14,118 nucleotides of DNA, taken from assembly GCA_023424355.1 (NCBI GenBank), contig JAFAEA010000023.1, positions 1 through 14,118 on the forward strand, in the 5' to 3' direction. The translations under genes were made by a program, and so were the position numbers. Position 1 is the first letter of the stretch. Each line of letters opens with the position of its first letter. Below, piece after piece: positions 1 to 6,533 of the stretch. This DNA is from Chloroflexota bacterium (GTDB taxonomy: Bacteria > Chloroflexota > Chloroflexia > Thermomicrobiales > UBA6265). The notes under the pieces were generated by a model, which did not search any database, was not told the origin of the DNA, and saw nothing but the letters and a program-made list of their open reading frames with translations.

Positions 1-54
1 TCGTTAACGGAAAACCTCGGCCGAGCGAAGTGAGTAAAAGTGGGGCCCTCTATC

Positions 55-85
55 TCTGCCCAATTAAGGGCAGACCAGCTGCCCT
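55..85 (+). promoter_or_regulatory. Mutually exclusive hairpins in the pdh leader
   Basis: Three alternating elements occur in a row: CTGCCC (56-61), GGGCAG (68-73) and CTGCCC (79-84). The middle one can pair with either neighbour as a 7-bp stem (55-61 with 68-74, or 67-73 with 79-85). The rest of 1-276 contains no convincing gene. It holds one more imperfect hairpin (TTCCGT at 182-187 with ACGGAA at 208-213) and the AAGAAGG ribosome site at 261-267. I see no clear -35/-10 pair for the pdh operon. The alternating stems could be the end of an upstream transcript, an attenuator-like element or chance. Confidence 0.35.
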
Positions 86-276
86 GCTACCAGTTGTCCC
101 CCGCAACCTCTGTACGAATTAGGTAAACTGGACCAAATACCACGTGATTTTGATGACATCTGCCGCGCGTGAAAAACCAATTTCCGTTCGTGGCGTTTCT
201 CACGATCACGGAATTTGTTGCGTTTTCATGCCATCTACGGCCATGTAGGCTAAATAAATAAAGAAGGCACTTCCAC

Positions 277-1596
277 ATGCAGTATCTGTACCTGATTATC
301 GGTATTGTATTCATTATTCTCACGATACTTGCCCGAAGAGCTACAAGAGTTAAGAGTGCGACATACGGTACAATCTCAAACATGACCACGGTGCGATCTC
401 GTTTCGCACACGAAAGCGGTGTGCAGTCATCGCAAATTGCATCCGGCGGTAGTCAGGGTGGGGTTTCGGCAAATGTCGCCAATCCCGCCAGCGCTGCTTC
501 CGAAATGCATTTCGTTTCGGGAAGTGAATCTCGGCAAGAGGCGGCGACGGCGCCGGTAGAATCCTCGGCCGATTCGTTAACGGAAGGACAGGCGCAAGTG
601 GCGTACGATGCAGAAGCCCTTGTCGGGTTCTACCAGAAAATGGTGGAGATCCGTCTGTTCGAGGATGCCAGTACCAAGGCATTCCGACAGGGCAAAATCG
701 GTGGATACCTCCACGTTTACAGCGGCCAGGAGGCCGTGGCTACCGCTTTCATCCACGCGATGAAGGAAGGCGATATCACTATCACCGCCTACCGCGATCA
801 CGCTCATGCACTGTTGCAGGGCGCGGATCCGAACCGCGTGATGGCCGAGCTCTACGGTAAGGGCACCGGTATCGTGAAGGGCAAGGGTGGCTCCATGCAC
901 CTCTTCCATACGGAAGGCGGCATGTATGGCGGCTACGGAATTGTGGGTGGCCACATTCCGCTCGGCCCAGGCATGGCCTACGGCAAGCGCTACCAGGGCG
1001 GCGATGAAGTTGTGCAGCTCTACCTCGGTGATGGTGCTATTCACAACGGCGCCTTCCACGAAGCCGCCAACCTCGCTGGTCTTTGGGGTAAGGATGGTAT
1101 GTGCCCTACCCTCTTTATTCTCGAAAACAACCAGTACGGCATGGGCACATCCGTTGAGCGTGCTACCGCCATGACCGACCTCGGCAAGAAGTTCGAGAGC
1201 TACGGTATCGAATGGGAACGCGTGGATGGTATGGATATCCAGGCCACCCTCGAAGTTGCCGAGCGTGCACAGGAACGTGTTCGCGAAACTGGTAAGCCGT
1301 ACGCCATCGAGGCCTTCAGCTACCGCATTGTTCCCCACGGTGCCGCCGATTTCCTGGAGCAGTACCGCTCCAAGGAAGAAGTGGCCAAGTGGCGCGAGAA
1401 GGATCCGATTCCGTTGCTGCACGGTCAGTTGATCGAAATGGGCATCGAAGAGGATCGGCTGGAAGAAATCCGCGCCAAGGCCAAGGAAATGGCCGATGCA
1501 GCGGTGAAGTTCGCCGAGGAAAGCCCGGATCCAGATCTCTCCGAACTGTTGACCGATGTCTACGCCGACGATACCTACATCGAGCCGGCGGGCTAA
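277..1596 (+). CDS. pdhA: Pyruvate dehydrogenase E1 component, alpha subunit
   Basis: This is the thiamine-diphosphate-binding half of the E1 heterotetramer, which decarboxylates pyruvate and hands the acetyl group to lipoyl-E2. Residues 110-435 match the family. The ThDP/Mg motif begins GDGAIHNGAFHEAANLA (251-267) and ends ENNQYGMG (283-290). The substrate-channel segment includes YRDHAHAL (172-179) and KGKGGSMHLF (201-210). The usual phosphorylation-loop signature GHSxxDP reads PHGAADF (353-359) here, keeping the histidine but not the flanking residues. The N-terminus is odd: about 100 residues precede the domain. Residues 4-22 are hydrophobic with a basic end (YLYLIIGIVFIILTILARR), followed by a Ser/Gly/Ala-rich linker. 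I used ATG 277 because AAGAAGG lies 9 nt upstream. The alternative is ATG 382, which has no ribosome site but has TACAAT at 369-374, spaced as for a leaderless start. Codons 1-35 are richer in AGA, ATA and ACA than the rest. The function is near certain; the start is not. Confidence 0.93.
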   Translation: MQYLYLIIGIVFIILTILARRATRVKSATYGTISNMTTVRSRFAHESGVQSSQIASGGSQGGVSANVANPASAASEMHFVSGSESRQEAATAPVESSADSLTEGQAQVAYDAEALVGFYQKMVEIRLFEDASTKAFRQGKIGGYLHVYSGQEAVATAFIHAMKEGDITITAYRDHAHALLQGADPNRVMAELYGKGTGIVKGKGGSMHLFHTEGGMYGGYGIVGGHIPLGPGMAYGKRYQGGDEVVQLYLGDGAIHNGAFHEAANLAGLWGKDGMCPTLFILENNQYGMGTSVERATAMTDLGKKFESYGIEWERVDGMDIQATLEVAERAQERVRETGKPYAIEAFSYRIVPHGAADFLEQYRSKEEVAKWREKDPIPLLHGQLIEMGIEEDRLEEIRAKAKEMADAAVKFAEESPDPDLSELLTDVYADDTYIEPAG

Positions 1597-1656
1597 CTAC
1601 CTGACATTAAATGAGCCGGCCCAAAGCCGTGCTGCTCGTGGAAAGGATTTCAGAAT

Positions 1657-2640
1657 ATGCCCGTCATGACCTATCGCGATGCGCTTCGCAGTGCGATGGC
1701 CGAAGAAATGGAACGCGATGAGAGCATCGTATTGCTTGGTGAGGATATCGGCCTTTATGGCGGTACCCACCTGGTAACCAACGGCCTCATCGATCAGTTC
1801 GGCCCCAAGCGCGTAATGGATACCCCTATCGCCGAAGGTGGATTCACCGGTACCGCCATCGGTATGGCGATGGCTGGACTCAAGCCAATCGTTGAGATGA
1901 TGACCTGGAACTTCTCGTTCCTCGCCGCCGATCAGATTATTCAAACCGCCGCCAAGCTCCACTACTTCAGTGGTGGCCAGGTGAACGTGCCGCTCGTGGT
2001 GCGTGGCCCGAACGGTGGTGGTGTTCAGCTTAGCGCCCAGCACACCCACAGCCTGGAAGGCTTCTACGGTCACTTCCCGGGCCTCAAGGTGGTCAGCCCC
2101 GCCACACCAGCAGATGTGAAGGGCATGATGCTGCAGGCCATTCGCGATCCAAACCCGGTCATCTTCCTCGAAGCCGGTGCCCTCTATGGCACCAAGGGCG
2201 AAGTTCCGGAAGGCGACGAAGCCGTTGAGTTCGGCAAGGCACGTGTGGCCCGCGAGGGTACCGATGTCACCCTTATCGCCTACGGCCGCCAGGTTCCGCT
2301 GCTGCTGAAGGTTGCAGACAAGCTTGCCGAGCAGGATATCAGCGCCGAGGTCATCGACCTCCGCTCCATCCGCCCGCTTGATAAGGAAACCTTCGTCAAT
2401 TCGGTGAAGAAAACCAATCGCGCCGTGGTGGTGCAGGAACAGTGGCGCTACTACAGCGTGGCATCCGAAGTTTGCGCCGTGCTGCAGCACGAGGCATTCG
2501 ATTACCTCGATGCACCCGTGGAGCGCGTATCAGGTGCCGAAGTTCCGGCTCCGTACGCCCGTAACCTGGAAATCGCCGGATTCCCGACCATCGATCATGT
2601 GGTGAGTGCTGCTCGCCGCGTGCTCTATCTGGAGAAGTAA
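1657..2640 (+). CDS. pdhB: Pyruvate dehydrogenase E1 component, beta subunit
   Basis: This is the transketolase-like partner of E1 alpha. It contributes the glutamate that activates ThDP and the C-terminal domain that docks on E2. The 327-residue length is typical. Visible family blocks are the N-terminal TYRDALRSAMAEEM, LLGEDIG (residues 25-31), GGFTGTAIGMA, the central PLVVRGPNGGG followed by an HTHSLEGFYGHFPGLKVV block, NPVIFLE, and the C-terminal transketolase domain with EVIDLRSIRPLD and VVVQEQWRY. The gene lies 60 bp after pdhA and has its own ribosome site (GGAAAGGA, about 10 nt before ATG 1657). Its stop is only 5 bp before pdhC, so all three are probably one transcription unit. The acetoin and branched-chain E1 beta subunits are close relatives. 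The E1 alpha and E2 neighbours and the overall sequence style favour pyruvate, but specificity cannot be proved here. Confidence 0.94.
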   Translation: MPVMTYRDALRSAMAEEMERDESIVLLGEDIGLYGGTHLVTNGLIDQFGPKRVMDTPIAEGGFTGTAIGMAMAGLKPIVEMMTWNFSFLAADQIIQTAAKLHYFSGGQVNVPLVVRGPNGGGVQLSAQHTHSLEGFYGHFPGLKVVSPATPADVKGMMLQAIRDPNPVIFLEAGALYGTKGEVPEGDEAVEFGKARVAREGTDVTLIAYGRQVPLLLKVADKLAEQDISAEVIDLRSIRPLDKETFVNSVKKTNRAVVVQEQWRYYSVASEVCAVLQHEAFDYLDAPVERVSGAEVPAPYARNLEIAGFPTIDHVVSAARRVLYLEK

Positions 2641-2645
2641 TCGCC

Positions 2646-3965
2646 ATGGCAGAAGTCATCATGCCGAAAATGGGCGACGCTATGGAGGAAGGTACCCTCA
2701 TCAAATGGCTGAAAGCCGTTGGTGATGAGGTTGCTGAAGGCGACGCTCTTGCCGAGATCGAAACCGACAAGATCACCCTTGAGATGGAAGCCCAGGAGAG
2801 CGGCTTCCTCACCAACGTATTCGTTGATGAGGGCGCAATCGTGCCGATCGGCGAGGTGGTAGCTACCATCGGCGCCGAAGACGAAGTTGGTAAGGGCGAG
2901 AAGCCAGCCGCCAAGCCGGCCGAAGAAGCGGAAGCAGAAGCCGAGGCTGAGGAAGTCTCCGGCGAATCGGCCGAAGAAGCCGATGAGGATGCCGCCGTTG
3001 TTGCCGAGGAAACTCCGGCAGCCGCAGGCGAAACCGTTGAGCGCAACGAGAAATTCCGCGCCAGCCCGCTGGTGAAGCGACTCGCTGAGGAATCCGGTCT
3101 CGATCTCGGTCTGGTTTCCGGATCCGGTCCAGACGGCCGCATCGTGAAGAAAGATATCCAGCCATACCTGGATGGCAGCAAGCCCATGCCGCAGGCCGCT
3201 GGCGAGGCGAAATCCGCTGATGCTGGTGCCGCTGCACCGGCTGCCGGTCGTGCAGCTCAGCCGAGCTACGCAGTCACCGGAACCAAGGTGGATATGCCGA
3301 AGATCAAGCGGGTTACCGGCGATCGCATGAGCGAGAGCAAGGCGTTCATTCCGCACTACTACGTAAGTGCTGATATTGATATGACCGCCGCCCTCGAGTT
3401 CCGCAAGAACACCAATGCCCAGCTGGAAGCCAGCGGTGTGAAGATCAGTGTGAACGATCTCATCATCAAGGCCGCCGCCATGGCCCTGGTGGAGCACCCG
3501 AATGTGAACCGCAGTTTTGTGGATGGCGAACTGTACCAGCAGGAATCCATCGATGTGAACATCGCCATCGCGATGGATGGTGGCCTTATCGCCCCATTCA
3601 TCCCGGCCGCGAACGAGAAGAGCCTCGGCAGCATCAGCAAGATGGCCAAGGATCTCGGCAAGCGCGCCCGCGAGGGTGGTCTGAAGCTGGAGGAATACCA
3701 GGGCGGTACCTTCACCATCAGCAACCTCGGTATGTTTGATGTGAGCGAGTTCATCGCCGTTATCAACCCGCCGCAGGTTGCCATTTTGGCCATCGGCTCG
3801 GTGGCGCAGGTTCCGGTTGTGAAGGATGGTGAAATCACCATCGGCAACAAGATGACCATCACCCTCAGTGCCGACCACCGCGCGCTGGATGGCGCCGAAG
3901 TCGCCAGCTTCCTGCAGACGGTGCGCCAGTATCTGGAGAACCCGGTACTGCTCGCCGTTGGGTAG
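2646..3965 (+). CDS. pdhC: Dihydrolipoamide acetyltransferase (E2) of pyruvate dehydrogenase complex
   Basis: This is the core of the complex, carrying the acetyl group on a swinging lipoyl arm to CoA. It has a single lipoyl domain (1-77) with the modifiable lysine K42 in IETDKITLEMEA. An acidic, Ala/Glu-rich linker follows (about 78-133). The E1/E3-binding peripheral domain is at 135-175 (RASPLVKRLAEESGLDL, then GPDGRIVKKDI), with a second Ala-rich linker to about 210. The catalytic domain (212-439) contains ISVNDLIIKA, GTFTISNLGMF and the active-site DHRALDG, with H411 and D415. At 439 residues it is a normal one-lipoyl E2. The ribosome site GGAGAAG overlaps the end of pdhB, and the ATG follows 5 bp after the pdhB stop. 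The E3 (lipoamide dehydrogenase) gene is not in the window and must be elsewhere or shared. A branched-chain E2 role is possible but less likely. Confidence 0.94.
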   Translation: MAEVIMPKMGDAMEEGTLIKWLKAVGDEVAEGDALAEIETDKITLEMEAQESGFLTNVFVDEGAIVPIGEVVATIGAEDEVGKGEKPAAKPAEEAEAEAEAEEVSGESAEEADEDAAVVAEETPAAAGETVERNEKFRASPLVKRLAEESGLDLGLVSGSGPDGRIVKKDIQPYLDGSKPMPQAAGEAKSADAGAAAPAAGRAAQPSYAVTGTKVDMPKIKRVTGDRMSESKAFIPHYYVSADIDMTAALEFRKNTNAQLEASGVKISVNDLIIKAAAMALVEHPNVNRSFVDGELYQQESIDVNIAIAMDGGLIAPFIPAANEKSLGSISKMAKDLGKRAREGGLKLEEYQGGTFTISNLGMFDVSEFIAVINPPQVAILAIGSVAQVPVVKDGEITIGNKMTITLSADHRALDGAEVASFLQTVRQYLENPVLLAVG

Positions 3966-3986
3966 CGCAAAATAGCATTCGAACAG

Positions 3987-4026
3987 AACACCCTCGGGAA
4001 GCGATCAGTTTCCCGAGGGTGTTTTT
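3987..4026 (+). terminator. Intrinsic terminator of the pdh operon
   Basis: A perfect 14-bp stem (AACACCCTCGGGAA at 3987-4000 with its complement at 4010-4023) has a 9-nt loop and is followed by a T run (4022-4026). It starts 21 bp after the pdhC stop. This is a textbook rho-independent terminator for the + strand. Confidence 0.93.
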
Positions 4027-4048
4027 GTGTACCGGTTATTCTCGCTGA

Positions 4049-4142
4049 GTGGAATAGCGGACCCGAATTCGCAAAGTTATTCCATTTTAGGGTCGAAAAA
4101 TGGAATAGTTGGATCCAAACGGAAGCGTTGTTCCACTTTGCG
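4049..4142. repeat. Nested inverted repeat between convergent genes
   Basis: The element contains four copies of a TGGAAYA word in alternating orientation. The inner pair is a perfect 11-bp inverted repeat (TATTCCATTTT at 4078-4088 with AAAATGGAATA at 4097-4107, 8-nt spacer). An outer imperfect pair begins AGTGGAATAGCG at 4049 and answers near 4126-4138. CGCAAAG (4070-4076) is also mirrored by CTTTGCG (4136-4142). The - strand tetR gene ends at 4159, so this may terminate or stabilise its transcript, or be a small palindromic repeat element. There is no long T tract on the - strand side. Confidence 0.55.
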
Positions 4143-4158
4143 AGCATAGCGAGGGGTA

Positions 4159-4830
4159 TCAGCTCTCGATGTATCGGCTCAATTGATCTTCGAGGTGCTG
4201 CAACTCTGCCTCATAAATGATCTCTGCATCCGGGAGATTGGCGGTGAAGTGACCCGCAAGCTCCAGCGAGATCACACCGTGAAGTCGCGTCCAGCCGAGG
4301 AGGGCATGAAGCACCTTCCATCCGGCATTTTCTCCCAGCCCCGCTGATTCTGCCCAGGCATTCAACCTGGATTCTTTGTTGGAGCGGCTATTTCCATCCT
4401 CCGCCTGCACTAGCGGCGCCATCAGAACCATCTGCAAGCGCGTATCGACATCAAGAAGTTGGTCTTTTGGAGCGTGGTAGCCGGGAATGGGTGTACCGAA
4501 AATCAATTGGTACTTGTGAGGATTGGCCAATGCCCATTGCCGGAGGGCAACTCCCTGAGCCCGACCAATTTGTTGCGGTGAGAGTGAATGGTCCACCTCC
4601 ATTGCCGCGATGAACTCCTCATACGCAGTGATCACCAGATCAGTAATCAACGCGTCTCTATTGGCTACATATCGGAACAGCGCCGGTTGCGTAACCCCCA
4701 TCTCCCTGGCGATGGCACTCATGCTCAAGCCCGCAGCGCCCTTTTCGGAAAATTGCCGCATAGCGATCTCGCGAATGCGGGTGCTTGTCTCCTGATGGTT
4801 TCTTTCCCTGGTTGTCGGCTTCGCGGTCAT
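4159..4830 (-). CDS. TetR-family transcriptional regulator with WHG-type ligand domain
   Basis: This is a DNA-binding repressor that is probably released by a small ligand. The N-terminal helix-turn-helix (about residues 15-61 of 223) reads typically for TetR: IREIAMRQFSEKGAAGLSMS, then AIAREMGVTQPALFRYVANR. The C-terminal domain has the W-x-x-x-H-G signature (W180, H184, G185) of the TetR_C_33/WHG group. ATG 4830 is chosen over the in-frame TTG 4848 because AGGAG (4845-4841) sits in front of the ATG, and because TATAAT at 4858-4853 would start the transcript downstream of the TTG. The gene is divergent from the membrane-protein gene at 4921 and shares with it a control region containing two copies of a palindrome, the likely binding site. 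It therefore probably regulates both itself and that neighbour. The ligand is unknown. Confidence 0.92.
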   Translation of the reverse strand: MTAKPTTRERNHQETSTRIREIAMRQFSEKGAAGLSMSAIAREMGVTQPALFRYVANRDALITDLVITAYEEFIAAMEVDHSLSPQQIGRAQGVALRQWALANPHKYQLIFGTPIPGYHAPKDQLLDVDTRLQMVLMAPLVQAEDGNSRSNKESRLNAWAESAGLGENAGWKVLHALLGWTRLHGVISLELAGHFTANLPDAEIIYEAELQHLEDQLSRYIES

Positions 4831-4852
4831 CCCTTGCGTTCTCCTCAAATCA

Positions 4853-4894
4853 ATTATACCCTATAACAATCACAGAATGGTTATAGGGTATAAC
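4853..4894. promoter_or_regulatory. Twin palindromic operator and divergent promoters for the TetR/membrane-protein pair
   Basis: GTTATAGGGTATAAC (4880-4894) is a 15-bp palindrome with a GGG centre. Its reverse complement, with one end base changed, lies at 4853-4867. The two centres are 27 bp apart, and together they make a perfect 14-bp inverted repeat (4854-4867 with 4880-4893). The left copy overlaps a - strand TATAAT (4858-4853) facing tetR. The right copy overlaps a + strand TATAAC (4889-4894) facing the gene at 4921. Two TetR dimers bound here would block both promoters. The -35 elements are weak. Confidence 0.85.
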
Positions 4895-4920
4895 TATTGT
4901 CTTGTACGGGAGAGAACAAA

Positions 4921-5940
4921 ATGGATTCAATACAGGTTTCAGGCAATCCATTCACGAGAATCCGACCAGCCGTTTGGATCACGGCTTTGGTCTGGATCTG
5001 CGCAATCGGGCTCGCAGTAGTGCTGGGGAACGAGTACGGACTCTTCGATCGCCCCAGTTCCGAAGGACAATCAGTGCCGGAGCAGATCATGGCGCATCAG
5101 TTTGCCGCTATCGAGGCGCTTTTTGTCATAGCTTTGGTGATGTGGATGACCCGCAAACGGCCGAAAATCGATGCGACGGCTATCGGCATATCGCGTGACG
5201 ATGCGATGTATGTGCTAAGAATTGGCGTGGTTTACGGCATCATTGCCATTTTGGGTGGATATGCGCTCGGCACCGCTATGGATACATACGCGTTCAGTTT
5301 CCATCTGCCTGGCACGCTTATTGGAACCCACTCCCACAATATGGTGTCCCAATCCCAAGCTATAGCGTGGTCTCTCTACAACCTGATTGCCTGGGTGATT
5401 GTGCCTCTTTGGTATGTTCGCAAGAGATTCCCTGGCGGGCGATCATTCTGGCGATCCAACAACCTCCGCGCCGATATTATCCTTATCGGCACGGTCCTCG
5501 CTATCGAATCAGTGGTGCAGATCTTTGCGCTGAGCGACTCCTTGTTGGGTCTTTCCGCCAAACAGGTCGTGCTTGGGATGCCGCTGAGCTTCGTTATCTA
5601 CTTGCTCGGCACAGGCCTGCCGACCATGGTGTTCCTACAGATCGTGATTGTGCCTCGCCTGCTTGTGGTTACCAACTCATTTGCTATCAGCGTTGTGCTC
5701 GGCGGCGTTGCATACACACTGGTTCACCTTCCGGAGAGCTGGATGACCTTCACCTCTCCTTCGCAGACGCTGCTTTCAATTATCTTTCTCTTCTTCACCT
5801 ACTTCTTTCCGGGGATGGTGAAAGTGGTGATGACACTGCGAACCGGCAATGCCTGGGTGCATATGTGGGCCTACCACGCCATTGCCCCGCACGTGATTGT
5901 GGATACGGCGCTGATTGTGGCCATCTTTGCGATCAGGTAA
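4921..5940 (+). CDS. Multi-pass membrane protein, CPBP (CAAX protease/bacteriocin-processing)-like, probably lacking the catalytic Glu pair
   Basis: The 339-residue protein has about eight or nine hydrophobic segments (around 17-36, 60-76, 97-118, 148-165, 185-204, 217-235, 252-269, 282-303 and 315-336). The C-terminal half resembles the CPBP/Abi membrane protease fold. A histidine ends one helix (VAYTLVHLPESW, H269), and a last motif reads WAYHAIAPHVIVDT (H319, H324, D328). The position where CPBP proteases carry EExxxR reads FLQIVIVPR (238-246), so the glutamates appear to be missing. It may be an inactive or diverged homologue. ATG 4921 is preferred to TTG 4897 because it is preceded by GGGAGAG and lies downstream of the likely transcription start. 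It is divergent from and probably controlled by the TetR gene. Its substrate is unknown, and the family call is by eye. Confidence 0.75.
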   Translation: MDSIQVSGNPFTRIRPAVWITALVWICAIGLAVVLGNEYGLFDRPSSEGQSVPEQIMAHQFAAIEALFVIALVMWMTRKRPKIDATAIGISRDDAMYVLRIGVVYGIIAILGGYALGTAMDTYAFSFHLPGTLIGTHSHNMVSQSQAIAWSLYNLIAWVIVPLWYVRKRFPGGRSFWRSNNLRADIILIGTVLAIESVVQIFALSDSLLGLSAKQVVLGMPLSFVIYLLGTGLPTMVFLQIVIVPRLLVVTNSFAISVVLGGVAYTLVHLPESWMTFTSPSQTLLSIIFLFFTYFFPGMVKVVMTLRTGNAWVHMWAYHAIAPHVIVDTALIVAIFAIR

Positions 5941-6018
5941 CACACCGGAAGTCGCATTTGACGTATGCTTGATGCGGCCAGAAGTGCCGGGGTTACGCAT
6001 AATCTTGAGGATAGGTGC

Positions 6019-6435
6019 ATGACAGGTTTCGAGTGGTTCTTGCTGATAGTAGTGGTGATTGTAGTGCCGCTCACCATTGCGGTGATCGTGACACTATGGA
6101 CCATAGATCAGGCCAACAAGCGAAAACGGGCAAATCGTAAAGATGCCCAGATTGGCGTGAAAAGGAAGGCTGCCCTGTCGCCCGAAGAAGCTGTTGCCCG
6201 CAAGGCTGCCCGTGCCGAGCGACTCGCTGCCGAGGCGGCAGAAGCCGAAAAATCTGGTAGCTCCGTGACCATCAACAATCTCTCCGCATCCGAAACCGGT
6301 ACGGAATCTGTTACCTCGACCAACGGGAATACCGTAACAATCAACAACATCGGCGAAGATGTAGATATCGATATCGATTCAAATGGTTCCACAAACGCTG
6401 ATGCCAGCGAGAACACGCCCGCCCGCGATCAGTAA
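6019..6435 (+). CDS. Small single-pass membrane protein with charged helix and acidic tail, function unknown
   Basis: I do not recognise this 138-residue protein. Residues 6-28 are one hydrophobic helix, followed by a strongly basic stretch (NKRKRANRKD), which suggests an outside N-terminus and a cytoplasmic remainder. Residues 52-79 are Ala/Glu/Arg/Lys-rich and should be helical. The tail is rich in Ser, Thr and Asn and ends acidic, with two related short segments, SVTINNLSASETG and TVTINNIGEDVDI. ATG 6019 is used because GAGG (6007-6010) lies 8 nt upstream; longer in-frame extensions run back to 5965 without a better site. It follows the membrane-protein gene by 78 bp in the same direction, so it may be cotranscribed with it. 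Confidence 0.75.
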   Translation: MTGFEWFLLIVVVIVVPLTIAVIVTLWTIDQANKRKRANRKDAQIGVKRKAALSPEEAVARKAARAERLAAEAAEAEKSGSSVTINNLSASETGTESVTSTNGNTVTINNIGEDVDIDIDSNGSTNADASENTPARDQ

Positions 6436-6481
6436 TCTCCCCCCACTCCGCTCTGGCAAGAAATAAGAAGCTGCACCACAT

Positions 6482-6528
6482 ACCCTCCAGTATCCTGATG
6501 GCATATCAGTCACAACCCACTGGAGGGT
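6482..6528 (+). promoter_or_regulatory. Inverted repeat covering the ribosome site of the following gene
   Basis: ACCCTCCAG (6482-6490) is the exact complement of CTGGAGGGT (6520-6528), which contains the Shine-Dalgarno sequence GGAGGG of the gene starting at 6534. A second small stem, CTGAT (6494-6498) with ATCAG (6504-6508), nests inside. If both arms are transcribed, the ribosome site would be hidden. If transcription starts after 6490, the repeat would instead be a DNA-level operator. A TATCCT at 6491-6496 is a weak -10 candidate that would favour the second reading. Confidence 0.5.
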
Positions 6529-6533
6529 GAACT

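Noticed and set aside
577..1422. Long antisense open frames opposite pdhA, and similar ones opposite pdhB (1597-2490) and pdhC (2625-3878)
   Set aside because: They lie wholly opposite strongly conserved genes, lack ribosome sites and family motifs, and arise from the codon bias of the real genes.
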